Position numbers and translations under genes: made by a program | Source: Limnanthes douglasii subsp. nivea | Lineage: Eukaryota; Streptophyta; Magnoliopsida; Brassicales; Limnanthaceae | NCBI GenBank assembly: GCA_036936605.1 | Contig: JAUPFV010000005.1 | Coordinates: forward strand, 157,605,195-157,669,194 | Direction: 5' to 3' | Length of the DNA: 64,000 nt | Notes under the pieces: model-generated | What the model saw: only the letters and a program-made list of their open reading frames with translations | Database searches by the model: none | Told to the model about the DNA's origin: nothing | Shown: piece after piece, positions 10,228 to 20,761 of the stretch | Position numbering within the stretch: position 1 is the stretch's first letter | How the letters are laid out: every line of letters begins with the position of its first letter

Positions 10228-12065
10228 ATGAATCCTGAAAATAATAATCCTACGCTTCAATCGACGATAGAAACTCTGAGAGATGATTTGCAAAAGAATG
10301 TGACTGCTGGGAATAAAACTGATGGATCGTCTCCGGTTCAAGTTCGATCTGATGTTGAGACAATAAAGAATCAACTTCTAGATAAAATTAATGCTTTGAA
10401 TGAAAAATATGAACGAAGGGAGCAAGAGATACTTTATGCTAGAATTAGATCTGAAGTTAGACAAGAAATTGAAAAAACCGATGTGGAAGGTCAGCCAGAT
10501 CAATCTTTTGATGATAGACATGCTAAGTCTGAGCATAAAAAACACGTTTTGTGTCTCCTAAAGAGCGTTATTCGTCTCGAAAGAAGAAAAAAGATAAACA
10601 CAAATTGATAACTTCCAGTGATGGGGAAGTAGAAAGTTCAGCCTCGGGATTTAAAAGGCATAGAGGTTCTTCGAAAGGGGAATCAAAAAGAGATTATTCG
10701 AGGAGGTATAAAAAGGAGAGCAAGTCTAAGAATGCTCCTCGATCGACTTGGCATGATCGAATCAGTATGCTGAAACTGATAGGAATTTATATGTCACAAT
10801 GGGGACCGATGACCAATTCGTTCAAGGCGTTGATTGGAGAAATTCTCCATTAATAGATGAAATTCATTCCATGACGCTTCTGAAGCGTTTTGCTATTTCA
10901 AAGGTTGAAAAGTTCAACGGGATGCAAGATCCCGATGATCACATCGATCAAATTCAAAAATTATATGATGAATTTCGAGGATGAAGACTGGCTTGTGTGT
11001 CGCGCTTTTTCTCAAACTTTTAAAGGAACAACTCTCAAATGGTACAACAAGATTCCGAGGGTGTCCATATCAAATTTCAGGGATTTTTATACTGCTTTTC
11101 GAAGGCAGTTTGTGGGAAGCAAAGAGATGAGAGCTAATGGTGATACAATTATTCAGTGCAAGCAGACACCGGGAGAAAAATTGAAGGACTATACCAAAAG
11201 ATTTATATTAACCAAGGCTAGTTTGGACAACTGTGAAGAAAATGTGGCGCTGGCAGCTTTTTGCCAGGGTTTATTGCGAGGGGATCTGGCTTATAAAACG
11301 ACAAAGAGAAGTGCTTTGACTTTTGGAGCGTTTCAGGATTAAGTCGAGGATCAAATCAAGGTTGAAGAGTCTAGTAGAGTCCGAGATGAACCAACTAATA
11401 CTCCGAAAAATTCGGGACAGGCAGCCAATAATCAGGGGCAAGCCTCGAATGAAAATAACAATGATAATATGAATAATCAGCAGTCGAGGCAGAAGAACAG
11501 CAATTTTCCTTCTCGGAGTTTTGGCTATTCGAACCACACTCTATCTAACAATTACAACAGGCCTAGGACAAATACATGGGTCAGGCCAAAGTACTATGCT
11601 GATTTGACATAGTGTGTTTCTGTCATTTGGGATAAAACTAAGAATTCTGTGAACTTTAGGAAACCAGCTCCTATCAGTAGACCGAGGGAAGAAATGAATA
11701 ATAAATTTTGTATGTATCATGATGATATTGGGCATGATACGAATGATTGTATTTCTTTGAAAAAAGAAATCCAATATTTGATTGAGAATAGAAAGCTCTT
11801 GACTTATGTGAAGTCACATGGGAGTGCATCGAAGAATAATGGTGCATCAACTTCGAAGGCTGCACCGCCAGCTGAGAATTTGATGATTATGGATTCACAG
11901 GTTGAATTATTTGATGCTTCTAATGAATACTTTAAAAAGGATCCGAACATGTTACTTCTGATGGCAGTCGAGGAGCCTGCCGAGGTTGTTTCTGTAGAAA
12001 AGGGCGTGTTCGGGAATTATGCAAGTTTTTTTAATCGTTGGCAATTTTTGGGGGCGATTCGATGA
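10228..12065 (+). pseudogene. Tat gag, frameshifted (copy A)
   Basis: Gag builds the particle that packages element RNA. The chosen start is ATG 10228 (MNPENNNPTLQ). The N-terminal part is charged and predicted helical (about 10340-10480). A Lys/Arg/Ser-rich block follows (about 10560-10740). The conserved gag domain lies at about 10860-11340 (KFNGMQDPDDHIDQIQ, TLKWYNKIP, DFYTAFRRQFVGSK, CKQTPGEKLKDYTKRF). A C-x3-H-x4-H-x4-C-like block (FCMYHDDIGHDTNDC, about 11707-11751) replaces a zinc knuckle. The frame shifts at about 10541 (six A's here, seven in copy B) and again at about 10840 and 10980. There are stops at about 11341 and 11609-11611. Confidence 0.85.
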
Positions 12066-12194
12066 CTGAAAATTCAGACAGTTTGAGGAAAAGGCATGTT
12101 GTCAATTTGACAACTCAAATTGAAGGGAGAATGTCAACACATTTATATGGAAAGAAAGATATTCCTTTCATTTTGTTTGATGAATATGATTTGA

Positions 12195-12640
12195 GATGTT
12201 GTGGTGATTGGAGCTGAGGTTGCTGGCGTTGAAATTCGACGTGTGTTGATTGACACTTGTACTTCTGCTAATGTCCTTTTTAAGTCTACCTATGATAGGA
12301 TGATAAACTCACTTCAGATTACTCAATCAGATCTTACAATTATCGGATTCACGGGTGTAACAGCTCGTGTTGTTGGAGAATTCGAGGGAGAAGTCAGTTT
12401 GGGAAAATGGCCATTCAAGAAAAAGGTCCAGGTACTCTTTGTGGTGGTGGACTGTCCCACAAGTTATAATGCTATTCTTAGAAGATCATGGCTTTCGAGA
12501 ATGTATGGGGTGGTTTCAACAGTTCATCAATGCTTTAAGTACGTGGTTGGAGAGAGTTGGAGTGGTTCGAGGCGATCAAAAGGTTGCCAGAGAATGCTAT
12601 GCCACTGCGCTTCGGGTCTGAGGATCCAGCAGTGAAGATT
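12195..12640 (+). pseudogene. Tat aspartic protease region, active-site change (copy A)
   Basis: The segment IGAEVAGVEIRRVLIDTCTS followed by ANVLFKSTYDRM lines up with the retropepsin region of Tat polyproteins, which cuts gag-pol. The expected active site D-T/S-G reads D-T-C here and in copy B, so the Gly was lost before the duplication. The C-terminal part (KVQVLFVVVDCPTSYNAILRR) matches the conserved 'F.VVD.P..YNAILGR' block. Confidence 0.75.
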
Positions 12641-12889
12641 TGATGCGAGAATAGCAGTTAGAGAGGGTCCCCTCGGATTTGGAAGAAAGGATTGACGATC
12701 TGAGGGAAACCCCGAGGTCTTTAACAATGAGTGAAGATATAGAGGAGTTTGCTTTTTTGGAAGGAAAAGTGCTTCAGATTGGAACTTTATTGACTCCTTA
12801 TCTACGTCAATAACTGTTTGATTTTTTATATTAGATTTGGGATGTCTTTGCTTGAAAGACGGAAGATGTAACAATAGTACCTATTGAAA

Positions 12890-13640
12890 TAATGTTTCAC
12901 AACTTGGCCATAAATCTGAAGGTCAAACCAGTGATTAAAAAAGAAGAGTGTTTTCCTCGGAAAAAACGGAAGCAATTGTTGTAAAAGTGGATCGGTTGTC
13001 TAAGGTCGGACATATAAGGGAACCACAGTATCCTTTGTGGACGACGAATCCGGTGGTGGTTAAAAAAAGAATGGGAAATGGAGGATGTGTGTGGATTTTG
13101 AATATTTAAATAAAGCTTGCCCCAAAGATCCATTTCATGTTCCTCAAATAGATCAATTGGTTGATTCCACTTCAGGCAATAAAATTTTAACTTTTATGGA
13201 TGCTTTCACAGGATATAATCAGATCCAGATGGATCCGAAGGACCAAAAGTGCACGACTTTTATAACTGATATAGGCCTCCATTGTTATAGAGTGATGCCC
13301 TTCGGATTAAAGAATGCTAGAGCCACTTATAGACGATATGGTAGTGAAAAGTTCAAGAGACGAAGTGCGTCTTGATGCTCTAGAGGAAGCTTTTTTGAAT
13401 CTTAGAGTGATCAGGTTGAAGTTAAATTCTGAAAAGTGTACATTCGGAGTTCGATCGGGGAAGTTTTTGGGTTTTATTATTAGTGAAAAAGGAATAGAAG
13501 CCGACCCAGAACAATTAAAAGCTTTGATAACAATGAATTCACCTCGATCAATCAAAGAAGTGCAGATATTGACATGAAGGTTATCAGCACTTAATCAAAT
13601 TATTTTCACAAATTTCTGATAAATTCTTTCCTTTCTTTCA
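12890..13640 (+). pseudogene. Tat reverse transcriptase with internal deletion (copy A)
   Basis: RT blocks read CVDFEYLNKACPKDPF, FMDAFTGYNQIQM, then MPFGLKNARATYRR. The next frame begins LIDDMVVKSS, the catalytic Y/I-x-DD block, followed by LKLNSEKCTFGVRSGKFLGF. The stretch that normally separates 'ATYQR' from 'YVDD' (roughly 25-35 residues) is missing. The join falls at about 13325-13340 and shifts the frame. The same deletion is in copy B. The N-terminal part (about 12895-13085) is also frameshifted. Confidence 0.88.
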
Positions 13641-13925
13641 AGTGTTACGAGAACCTAATAGGTCCGAATGGACGTCGGAATGCGAAGCAGCGTTCACAAA
13701 CATTAATTTTTTTTGTCATCACCAGAAATATTAACAAAGCCTCGAAATGGGGAGAAATTATTCTTGTACATCGCCGTATCAGATTTTGCACTCAGCGCAG
13801 TGTTAATTAGTGAAGATTCAGGAATTCTGAAGCCGGTGTATTACGTTAGTAAAAGTCTAGTGGCAGCTAGAAAAGAGATATATGAAATTGGAAAAGCTAG
13901 CTTTAGCATTGGTGATTGCTGTTAG
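13640..13925 (+). pseudogene. Tat RNase H domain (copy A)
   Basis: Reads VLREPNRSEWTSECEAAF, then, after one lost T in a T-run near 13715, SSPEILTKPRNGEKLFLYIA, SDFALSAVLISEDSG and KPVYYVSKSLVAARKEIYE. This is the typical RNase H that follows gypsy RT. It breaks off at a stop (13923-13925) after SIGDCC. Copy B keeps the T-run and reads this part in one frame. Confidence 0.8.
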
Positions 13926-14159
13926 GAATATACGTCCATATTTTCAAGCACATACTATAGAAGTCCGAACTTCATTCCCTTTAAAAAATGTATTACAACG
14001 ACCTGATATTTCGGGGAGGATGACCAAATGGTCAGTGGAGTAAGGGAACACAGATATTTTATTTACACCTCGAACAACAATCAAGGCATAAGCACTGGCT
14101 GATTGTTTTGTTGAGTTCCATTCAAGTAGATCGGATGAGGAAGAAAACACAAAAGTTTT

Positions 14160-14580
14160 ACCTATAGATTCGAGGTGGAGTGTTCGAACGGATGGAGGGT
14201 CCAGTATTTTAAGGTGCAGTGTTGGGGTTCAATTGATAGCTCCGATAGAGGAAACAATGGTCCAATCAATTAAAATTGGTTTTCATGCTTCAAACAATGA
14301 AGCCGAGTACGAAGCTGCTTTTGCAGGTTTGAGATTGGCGAGAATTTGTGGGGCGACTTCGGTACTTCTGGAAACGGGTTCTCAGTTATTGGCAAATCAG
14401 GTATCTGGATTTTCTGAAGCAAGGAAGGATCGTTTGATTTTATATATTTGGGAGCTTTGGAATTTAATGCTTCTGTTTGACAATGTGGTTGTGGAATATA
14501 TCGGGCGAGGAAGTAACATGGTGGCTGATTCTTTAGCAAATGTTTCTTACAAGGAAGAATATCATTGCATTTTGCTATAA
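14160..14580 (+). pseudogene. Second RNase H-like domain of the Tat element (copy A)
   Basis: Reads from about 14160 as a plant-type RNase H domain: GFHASNNEAEYEAAFAGLRL (E is an active-site acidic residue), ATSVLLETGSQLLANQVSGF (the usual D of 'DSQL' is G), VVVEYIGRGSNMVADSLANV (D conserved). A second, separately acquired RNase H domain is characteristic of the Tat lineage. One catalytic Asp is lost in both copies. Confidence 0.75.
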
Positions 14581-14639
14581 GAAAATCCTTCAATTGTTAC
14601 TCAATCTGGCCAATGTGAAATGATAGAATAATTTTTTTC

Positions 14640-15891
14640 CACTGATGAAAGCCGACGTGATTGGCGATCAGATATCTTTAATTTTTTGTCCCAAGGATTA
14701 TTGCCAAATGATTCTCAATTGGCTAAAACGTTAAGGGTTAAAGCCTTCAGATATATAGTTCTGGATGGAATTTTATATAAAAAGTCATTAAACAGACCAT
14801 TACTACGATGTCTAGGCAAGCAAGAATCACAAGAAGTATTGTCAGAATTGCATGATAATGAAGGGTCAGCTCATTGTGGGTTTAAAGCTCTATCGCGTAT
14901 AGTTTTACTTGCAGGGCTTTACTGGCCTACAATCATGAACGATGCTAAGAACTTAATCTGAGGTTGTGATACTTGTCAGAGATTTGCTAATGCTATTCAC
15001 ACACCAGCAGTACCGCTTATGTCTATATATGAGGCGATACCATTTGATAGATGGGGAATTGATTTGGTGGGACCTTTGCCGATGGCCTTTGAGGGAAGGC
15101 AAATGATAATTGTGGCGGTGGATTATTTTACGAAGTGGGCAGAAGTAGAACCGCTATCAGGCACAAAGGCAAAGGATGTTATCAAATTTATTGTGAATAA
15201 TATATGTTGTCGTTTTGGGGTTCCTCGGAGAATCACAATAAATAATAGCCCTCAATTTAATAATAGGGAAATGGCTGCATTCTGTACTTCTAAAGAGATT
15301 CATCAGTGTTTTTCGAAGCCCTTTCATCCTCAAGACAATGGACAAGTGGAAGTGACAAATAGAACGATTTTAGATGGCTTGAAGAAGAATCTATCGGGGG
15401 CAGCATGAAAATGGCCAAATTATTTGCAATAGGTGTTTTGGGCTTATCGAACAACTCCAAGAGAGGCTACAAAAGAAACTCATTTTGCTTTGGCATATGG
15501 TATGGATACAGTTAGCCCTATTGAATCTACGATGTCATCTTTTAGAATATGTCAATATTCTGAAAGATCTAATGAAGAAATTTGAAGGACAAATTTGGAT
15601 TTGATTGAGGAAAAAAGGGTTTGAGGTTATTTGAATGCAATACATTATCAAACTCTTATGAGAAGTAGATATGATTCGAAGCTGAAAAGAAGAGAATTTA
15701 AAGAGGGTGATAAGGTGTTGCGAAAAGTTTTCCTACACACAAAGGAAAAGAGCCTCGGAAAAATAGCTCCAAATTGGGAAGGACTATATACAGTTGTTAA
15801 AAGAATTAAACCGGGGTCTCACCGTATTTGTGATTTCGAGGGGAGGATGCTACAACATCCATGGAATATTCAGCACTTGAAGCTTTATTGA
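14640..15891 (+). pseudogene. Tat integrase, catalytic Asp lost (copy A)
   Basis: The HHCC finger is visible (ELHDNEGSAHCG ... GCDTCQRF), interrupted by TGA at 14959-14961. The core follows: PFDRWGIDLVGPLPM (first Asp), FGVPRRITINNSPQF, where the second Asp of the usual 'TDNG.QF' is Asn, and HPQDNGQVEVTNRTIL (Glu present). The C-terminal part ends with the GPF/Y-like NWEGLYTVVKRIKPGSH and a stop at 15889-15891. Stops at 15406-15408 and further ones up to 15630 break the frame. The Asn change is shared with copy B, so integrase was inactive before the duplication. Confidence 0.9.
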
Positions 15892-15895
15892 GAGT

Positions 15896-16488
15896 ATATA
15901 CATTTTTTGTTTTTTGTTTTGAATGGCGCACTTTTTCCTACCCTCTTGGCCCAGGAAGGTTTTAATGAGGCGTCATGTAGATGTACATATTCAACTTTAT
16001 CAATAAAGCTCATTTTTGGCCAATGATTGCTTTACATTTATTTGGATACTATCTTAACAAATCATCAAAGATTGATCACCTTTGAGATTAGTTAAGGGTA
16101 GAATATTCCGAAGTGTTTATAACACTTTTCGAAGAGTTAACCATGTTTTATAACCATTTTACATTTGATATTTTGAATTGAATATTTAAAAAATTCACTG
16201 AGAATTTTGATGAGCTAATCAAGCTTAACAATGCATTCATATTTTTTCAAATAGGACGCAATTTTTTCGAATAATTATGACACTCGTTAATTTTTATTAA
16301 GGTATTTGAGGTGGTAAGTTTATACTATTAAGATTTTGCAATTATTTTGTATTTAGCATCGAATAATATGTAAGAGAACAATAACATAAAAAGAAGAACT
16401 CTTTGTCATTCAGATCAAGTTGCTACAATATAAAAAGCAATATTATGATTAGACAAAGACAAAAAAAACTGAAATGGTAGCTAGCCAA
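15896..16488. other. Non-coding spacer between pol and the antisense ORF
   Basis: No coding frame of note. AATAAAGCTCA (about 16001) after a CTTTATC stretch could serve as a polyadenylation signal for sense transcripts. The two convergent reading directions (pol on +, antisense ORF on -) meet here. Confidence 0.5.
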
Positions 16489-19346
16489 TTAGTCAGAAGA
16501 TTCTTCTTCTTCGAATGACTTGTCCTCTAAAGATGATGAGCTGGGAACAGGGTCGAGAGCCTCGCTTGGACGATTTTCTTTAGAAATATCGTTCCAAAAA
16601 TTTGTAAGATTGATTTTTGGATAGGCAGCATGAAGTTCTCGAAGAAGAAGGATGGTTGCATCTTCTTTTCCGACTTGAATAGCTGTTTGCATATTCTTTG
16701 AAAGCTCAGCTTCGACAGTGGTTACAACAGCATTTTTTTCTAGCTTCAAAATTCTTCTTCAGTTTCTATATTTCATCGGTCAGCTCTTTGTTTTTTTTGT
16801 TTCACAAAGAGTGAGAGAATTTCGAAGTGTGGTGGAATTGGATTTTTCGATATTCAATTCAACAACATGCTCGATTTCGAGTTTCTTTATTTTTTCTTCA
16901 TGAGATTTTGTGACCAGCTCTGTATCAACCATATGCTTGATTCGAAGATGATCATTTATGAAAAGAGCGCCTTTTATCAGTTCAGATCTTGCCATCTCAT
17001 AACCATGAAACTGTTCGGTTACAGTGTTATGAAAAGTCTCTCTAAGCTTCTTTTCAGCTTCATGGGATTCCTTATAGTAAACCATATCTTTGGACAACTG
17101 TTTGAGATGGTCTTGAGAGGCAAGAGTTTTTGCAGCACCGCTAAGATAGGAAAATGATTGAAGAGCGGTAACAATTCCAGGATTTGGAGAATGGTTGCGA
17201 AATTCTAATGTGCTAGGCTTTTGAATCATGTCCAGAGATGTGACAGGTTCGTAAAAATGACGTAACTTCTGGAAGATCTTTGTCTAGAGTAGGCCTCGTA
17301 AAATCAAGCATGTGATTTTGGATGACTTGAATAACTGGATCTTCTTCGCCAGCAAGCGCTTCTGTATTCTCAAAATCGATAAACATATTTGGGTCAAAGT
17401 TTTTAGGAGTATGATAAACGGTGGGCGAATTGTCATCAATGAGAATCACAAGATTGTTGTTGTTGGAGTGATCTTCGGTTGAAGGATTTAGGGGTGTTGT
17501 TAGTTTTCAGCAGTATCGTCTTCGTGTTCATCAACCAAATTATACGAAGTGATTTTCCTCTGTTTCTTTTTCTTTCCGAAGGAATCAGAAGATATTTTAT
17601 TTTTCTTCGACGAGTTTTCTTGAGCTTTTCCCTCTTTGATTGGTGAAAGAGGTTGTTCTAAAACTTTACGCTTTCGACGCTTTGGGTTCGAGAGCGTGGA
17701 AGGGTTAGCACCAGATGTACTAACTGCTTTTTTGCCTCTTTTTTCTTTGGTGATTTTTTCCTTCTTCTTTTTCGGCAGACGGCTATCCGATCTGTTGCGA
17801 ACTGGAAGAAAGACTTTGCAGGCGGGCTGGGGTAGTCGTTGGCATACGAGCATCATATCTAGATCGGAAAATAAATCTTTAAGAGGCAGTCCACCTTATT
17901 TGATCGGAAACATGTGGCATTGGAGGAAATTGATAGGCTGAAAGGCAGTATGAAATGCGTTATTCCATTCATTTTCAGCCCATTCAGCAAGTTTTTGGAA
18001 TACGTCTTTTGCAGCTTCTCGACGTGTTGAGTAGCTCTTCGAAATTTCTAGTATAAACCAACATGATAAAATTTTGAAAATAAAAAAATAAAAAATTGTG
18101 TTAAAATGTAAAATTTTGAGGAACTTACGATTGTTTCTCCAAACCAGAGTCAATTTCGAAGGATTGTCTTCAGAAATTGCCTTGCCATTCTCCCAAGCTC
18201 CAGATATGAAAACAAATCTTTGTTTCCAGAATTTATCAGCTTCCAGAAGATCATCGATGATCCTGAGGTCATCCATCAACGTAATGTAATAGAATGGAAG
18301 CTTCAGACCTTTTGAAAATTGAGTCAGCGAAATGAAATCTTTAATGCTGATCGATATTTTGGATAGGCGGGATGCCATGATTACCGACATGAGGGTGAAC
18401 CATTGATTTAGTGTCACTTGGATAGGGCACAAACTGAGGACTTCGAAGTAATCTGCGATCATCAGATCAAGTAGAAATCGAAGACACCAGTTGATGATCT
18501 CTGGGTGTACCACTAATTCATCATCTTTGTAGTCAAGGGGAATTTCTCCTTCTTTTGGCAGTCGAAGGGTTATGTTTACCCCCATTCCCCATTGTTTTTT
18601 AAGGGAAGAGGCTTGATTTTCTCCGTATTTTATATATTGAACCTTCTTCAAGGCGATAATATACTTGCTTTCGAGGTTTCTTAGATTCCTCCCAATTTGT
18701 GCTCTTTCCTCCTCAGAAAAAGATTAGATGTCAGTCTCTTCTTGAGATTCAGCTTCAGCATCGGTTTTCGTAGCCTCTGATTCAGCGTTGTTGGGTTTAA
18801 AATTTTCTTCTCGAGGGTCTTCATAAGTTGTATTAATGGATCTGTAAGAGGGTTAGCAGTTCGAACCGCCTTTTCTATCACTTCTCTCTGAGGAGGATCG
18901 TTCGTAGTGGTTTTCGAAGGAGAGGGAGTTCGGATAGATGTTGATTCATCTCACATGGCGATGAAGGTCTTTCTTGGTTTGGTTAAAGAAGATTTTTTTG
19001 AGAAAGGGTTATTTACTTTTAATTTTAGAGGATAAACTTTGCTTTGAGTTGAAGAAGTTCGAGGTGTTTTAAGGCCTGAGATTCTAGATGATGTTTGTTC
19101 TTCGATTCTTGGAGATGGATAAAGCTTTTGGATTTTGGTAGGATTGAAATTACCTTAATAAAATGTCTCAGTTGTAGTTCCAATTAAAGCACTTCGAATT
19201 AACCCTGCTCTTCGGTATTCTTCGGCTCTTTGCGTTATACAAAAATAATCGTAAGATCCGAACACCAGGTTACTGTCTGTATCAGAGGATTCTGGTGTTT
19301 TGGGAAGAATGGCCTTCGACTTTTTGGTTATTGGTTTCTTTCTCAT
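16489..19346 (-). pseudogene. Antisense ORF of the Tat element (Transposase_28-like), copy A
   Basis: A long minus-strand gene between pol and the 3' LTR. Reading from about 19346 (MRKKPITKKSKAILPKTPES): a Ser/Thr/Pro/Lys-rich part; a folded part from about 18700 to 17900 (LPKEGEIPLDYKDDELVVHP, WCLRFLLDLMIADYF, NQWFTLMSVIM) resembling the 'putative gypsy type transposon' domain (PF04195); a Lys-rich, NLS-like part (17856-17500; KKKKEKITKEKRGKK); a coiled-coil-like part (17229-16780); and an acidic Ser-rich end (16749-16489, FEEEESSD). An 81-bp intron is predicted at 18128-18048. Frames are broken at about 18725-18727, 17500-17450 and 16780-16750. Its function in Tat elements is not established. 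Confidence 0.75.
18048..18128 (-). other. Predicted 81-bp intron in the antisense ORF (copy A)
   Basis: On the minus strand a GTAAGT donor (18128-18123) follows ...VWRNN, and an acceptor, TTTATACTAG, ends at 18048. The intron is strongly A/T-rich compared with the exons. Its length is a multiple of three and here it contains no stop. In copy B the same interval (63277-63197) holds a stop, while the sequence resumes in frame after it. Confidence 0.6.
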
Positions 19347-19961
19347 AAACTAGGTATGAAAATGAAGATGAAGAAAACTCACTAGGAAAATTCAGGTATG
19401 GATTGATCAGAGAAGATGAAGGTTGATCGGAAAATTCGAGTTTTACGGTGAGAATTTTGGGAATATGGGAGGAGAAGATGAAGGTAGCCAAGGAAAACTC
19501 TAACTTCTCTCTAAAAGTAGTTTTGTGTGAGGAGATTTGAAATGAGAGATAATTGGTATTTATACTAAAATAGGTGAAGACGTGTGAAGATGGGGATACC
19601 CATTTGGTGATAGGTTGGAATATGAATCGCTGGGTGGATTAGATGTTCGACACATGTCAGATTTACATCAAGGATGTATATAACCGTTACATTCGAGGAT
19701 GGTCTATCTACGTAATACATCAAGGGAAATTTTTAGTTGAAGTGATTACATCGATTCCTTTGGTTACTATTCGAATATTATTTTCCCATTGGTTCGAATA
19801 TGTTTTTAAGATTAGTTCTTTTATAGCTTTTATATTATACGTATGCTTCGAATAATGGATTAAGAAAATGACTTCGAATATTTATTTTTATTTCATGGCA
19901 GGTTGGTTATTCAAAGACAATGGTTTTGAAGACTTTTTAGTTCTTATTCATTTACTGACAT

Positions 19962-19978
19962 GAGAACTAGGGGGCTTT
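19962..19978 (+). other. Polypurine tract before the 3' LTR
   Basis: GAGAACTAGGGGGCTTT directly precedes the 3' LTR start (19979). The purine-rich AACTAGGGGG is the likely plus-strand primer. Confidence 0.6.
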
Positions 19979-20275
19979 CGATATGGAAATAGGTTTTTAA
20001 GGAATAATTTGTAAATAATGTAAATTCAGGGACTTAGTTGTAATTAGTGTAAGTTTTGTCCTTAAATAGCAATTAGTTTATTTTTGTAACAGATTGAGTT
20101 TAAGACTAAGTCTTGGCTTGTTTATATAAAGGACCAGACTACTCTAATAAAAGGTTTGAACACTTTTACTTGAAACTCATTTGTACTTGTGTTTCTCTCT
20201 CTAAAAACTCTTAAGCATTTTCTCTCTCTAGAATTTTTCCTTAGCAATTTACTAGAACAAAATCAAACCTCATCA
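19979..20275 (+). repeat. 3' LTR of the Tat element (copy A)
   Basis: 297 bp, from CGATATGGAAATAGG (5' LTR: TGATATGAAAATAGG) to ACCTCATCA. It lacks about 55-60 bp present in the 5' LTR. It is followed by the AAAAT target-site repeat. Confidence 0.88.
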
Positions 20276-20280
20276 AAAAT

Positions 20281-20529
20281 AATATTAAAAATCTTTAATT
20301 ATGGAAAGACATTACTAATTTTTCATTTTTAAAATTAAAAATTATTTTAACTTATTTTAAATGGTAATTTATATATCCTTAATTAAAGAAAAGAAAATGA
20401 AAATCCAACATGAGGAGAGAGAAACACTCAAATAAACGTTCTCTCTCCTCTTTCAGCAGACCCTTTTATGTTCGAAAAATCCTAAAATCTAAAGCTTCTT
20501 CTTGCAGTTAAATCCAAATCGATGATGGT
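20281..20529. other. Flanking DNA, nothing recognised
   Basis: A/T-rich DNA with a CT/GA-rich patch (about 20413-20455; GGAGAGAGA and CTCTCTCCTC can pair). GATGATGGT at 20521-20529 is the left target repeat of the next SINE. Confidence 0.5.
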
Positions 20530-20752
20530 TTTTGCCCCCAAGGGGTAGCCGAGTTGGTTGAGTAAGGCATTCTTATAACCAAAAGGTCATGAGTTCGAGT
20601 CCCTCTACATACGCTTTCTCGGCTGAGCCTGTCACCTTGTGTGGTTTACCTTCTGGCGTTGGTTTGCAGGCTATCGCATCGGACTGAGGGTTTACCCTGT
20701 GCGCACTCATTGCACTCTGAGTAGCGGCTGCGGGTTCCCTCCGAAAAAAAAA
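20530..20752 (+). mobile_element. Complete tRNA-derived SINE (Au-like)
   Basis: About 223 bp with a pol III box A (TAGCCGAGTTGG, about 20546) and box B (GAGTTCGAGTCCC, about 20591). The 3' part contains GGTTTACC, GGCTATCGCATCGG, GGGTTTACCCTGTGCGCACT and GTAGCGGCTGCGGGTTCCCT, which I recognise as the Au SINE type. It ends in an A-run and is flanked by GATGATGGT direct repeats (20521-20529 and 20753-20761). The copies at 9583 and 54731 belong to the same family. Confidence 0.88.
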
Positions 20753-20761
20753 GATGATGGT

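Larger units (their letters stand above)
9772..20275 (+). mobile_element. Full-length Ty3/gypsy Tat-type retrotransposon, copy A
   Basis: The order is 5' LTR (9772-10128), primer-binding site, gag, protease, RT, RNase H, a second RNase H-like domain, integrase, a long antisense ORF, polypurine tract and 3' LTR (19979-20275). Five-base direct repeats AAAAT flank it (9767-9771 and 20276-20280). A tRNA-Arg-like primer site, the second RNase H-like domain and the antisense gene between pol and the 3' LTR together indicate the Tat lineage (Ogre, Retand, Grande group). All pol enzymes carry lesions, so it cannot move by itself. Confidence 0.92.

Noticed and set aside
13944..14150. Minus-strand open frame in the Tat pol region
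   Set aside because: Shadow of the stretch between the two RNase H domains. No family blocks on that strand.
17500..17856. Separate Lys-rich nuclear protein gene
   Set aside because: It is in line with, and on the same strand as, the other parts of the antisense ORF. The basic stretch is better read as a segment of that protein.
20546..20605. Possible tRNA gene (box A and box B present)
   Set aside because: The unit continues into a SINE body with an A-tail and is flanked by 9-bp target repeats. The tRNA-like part is diverged.
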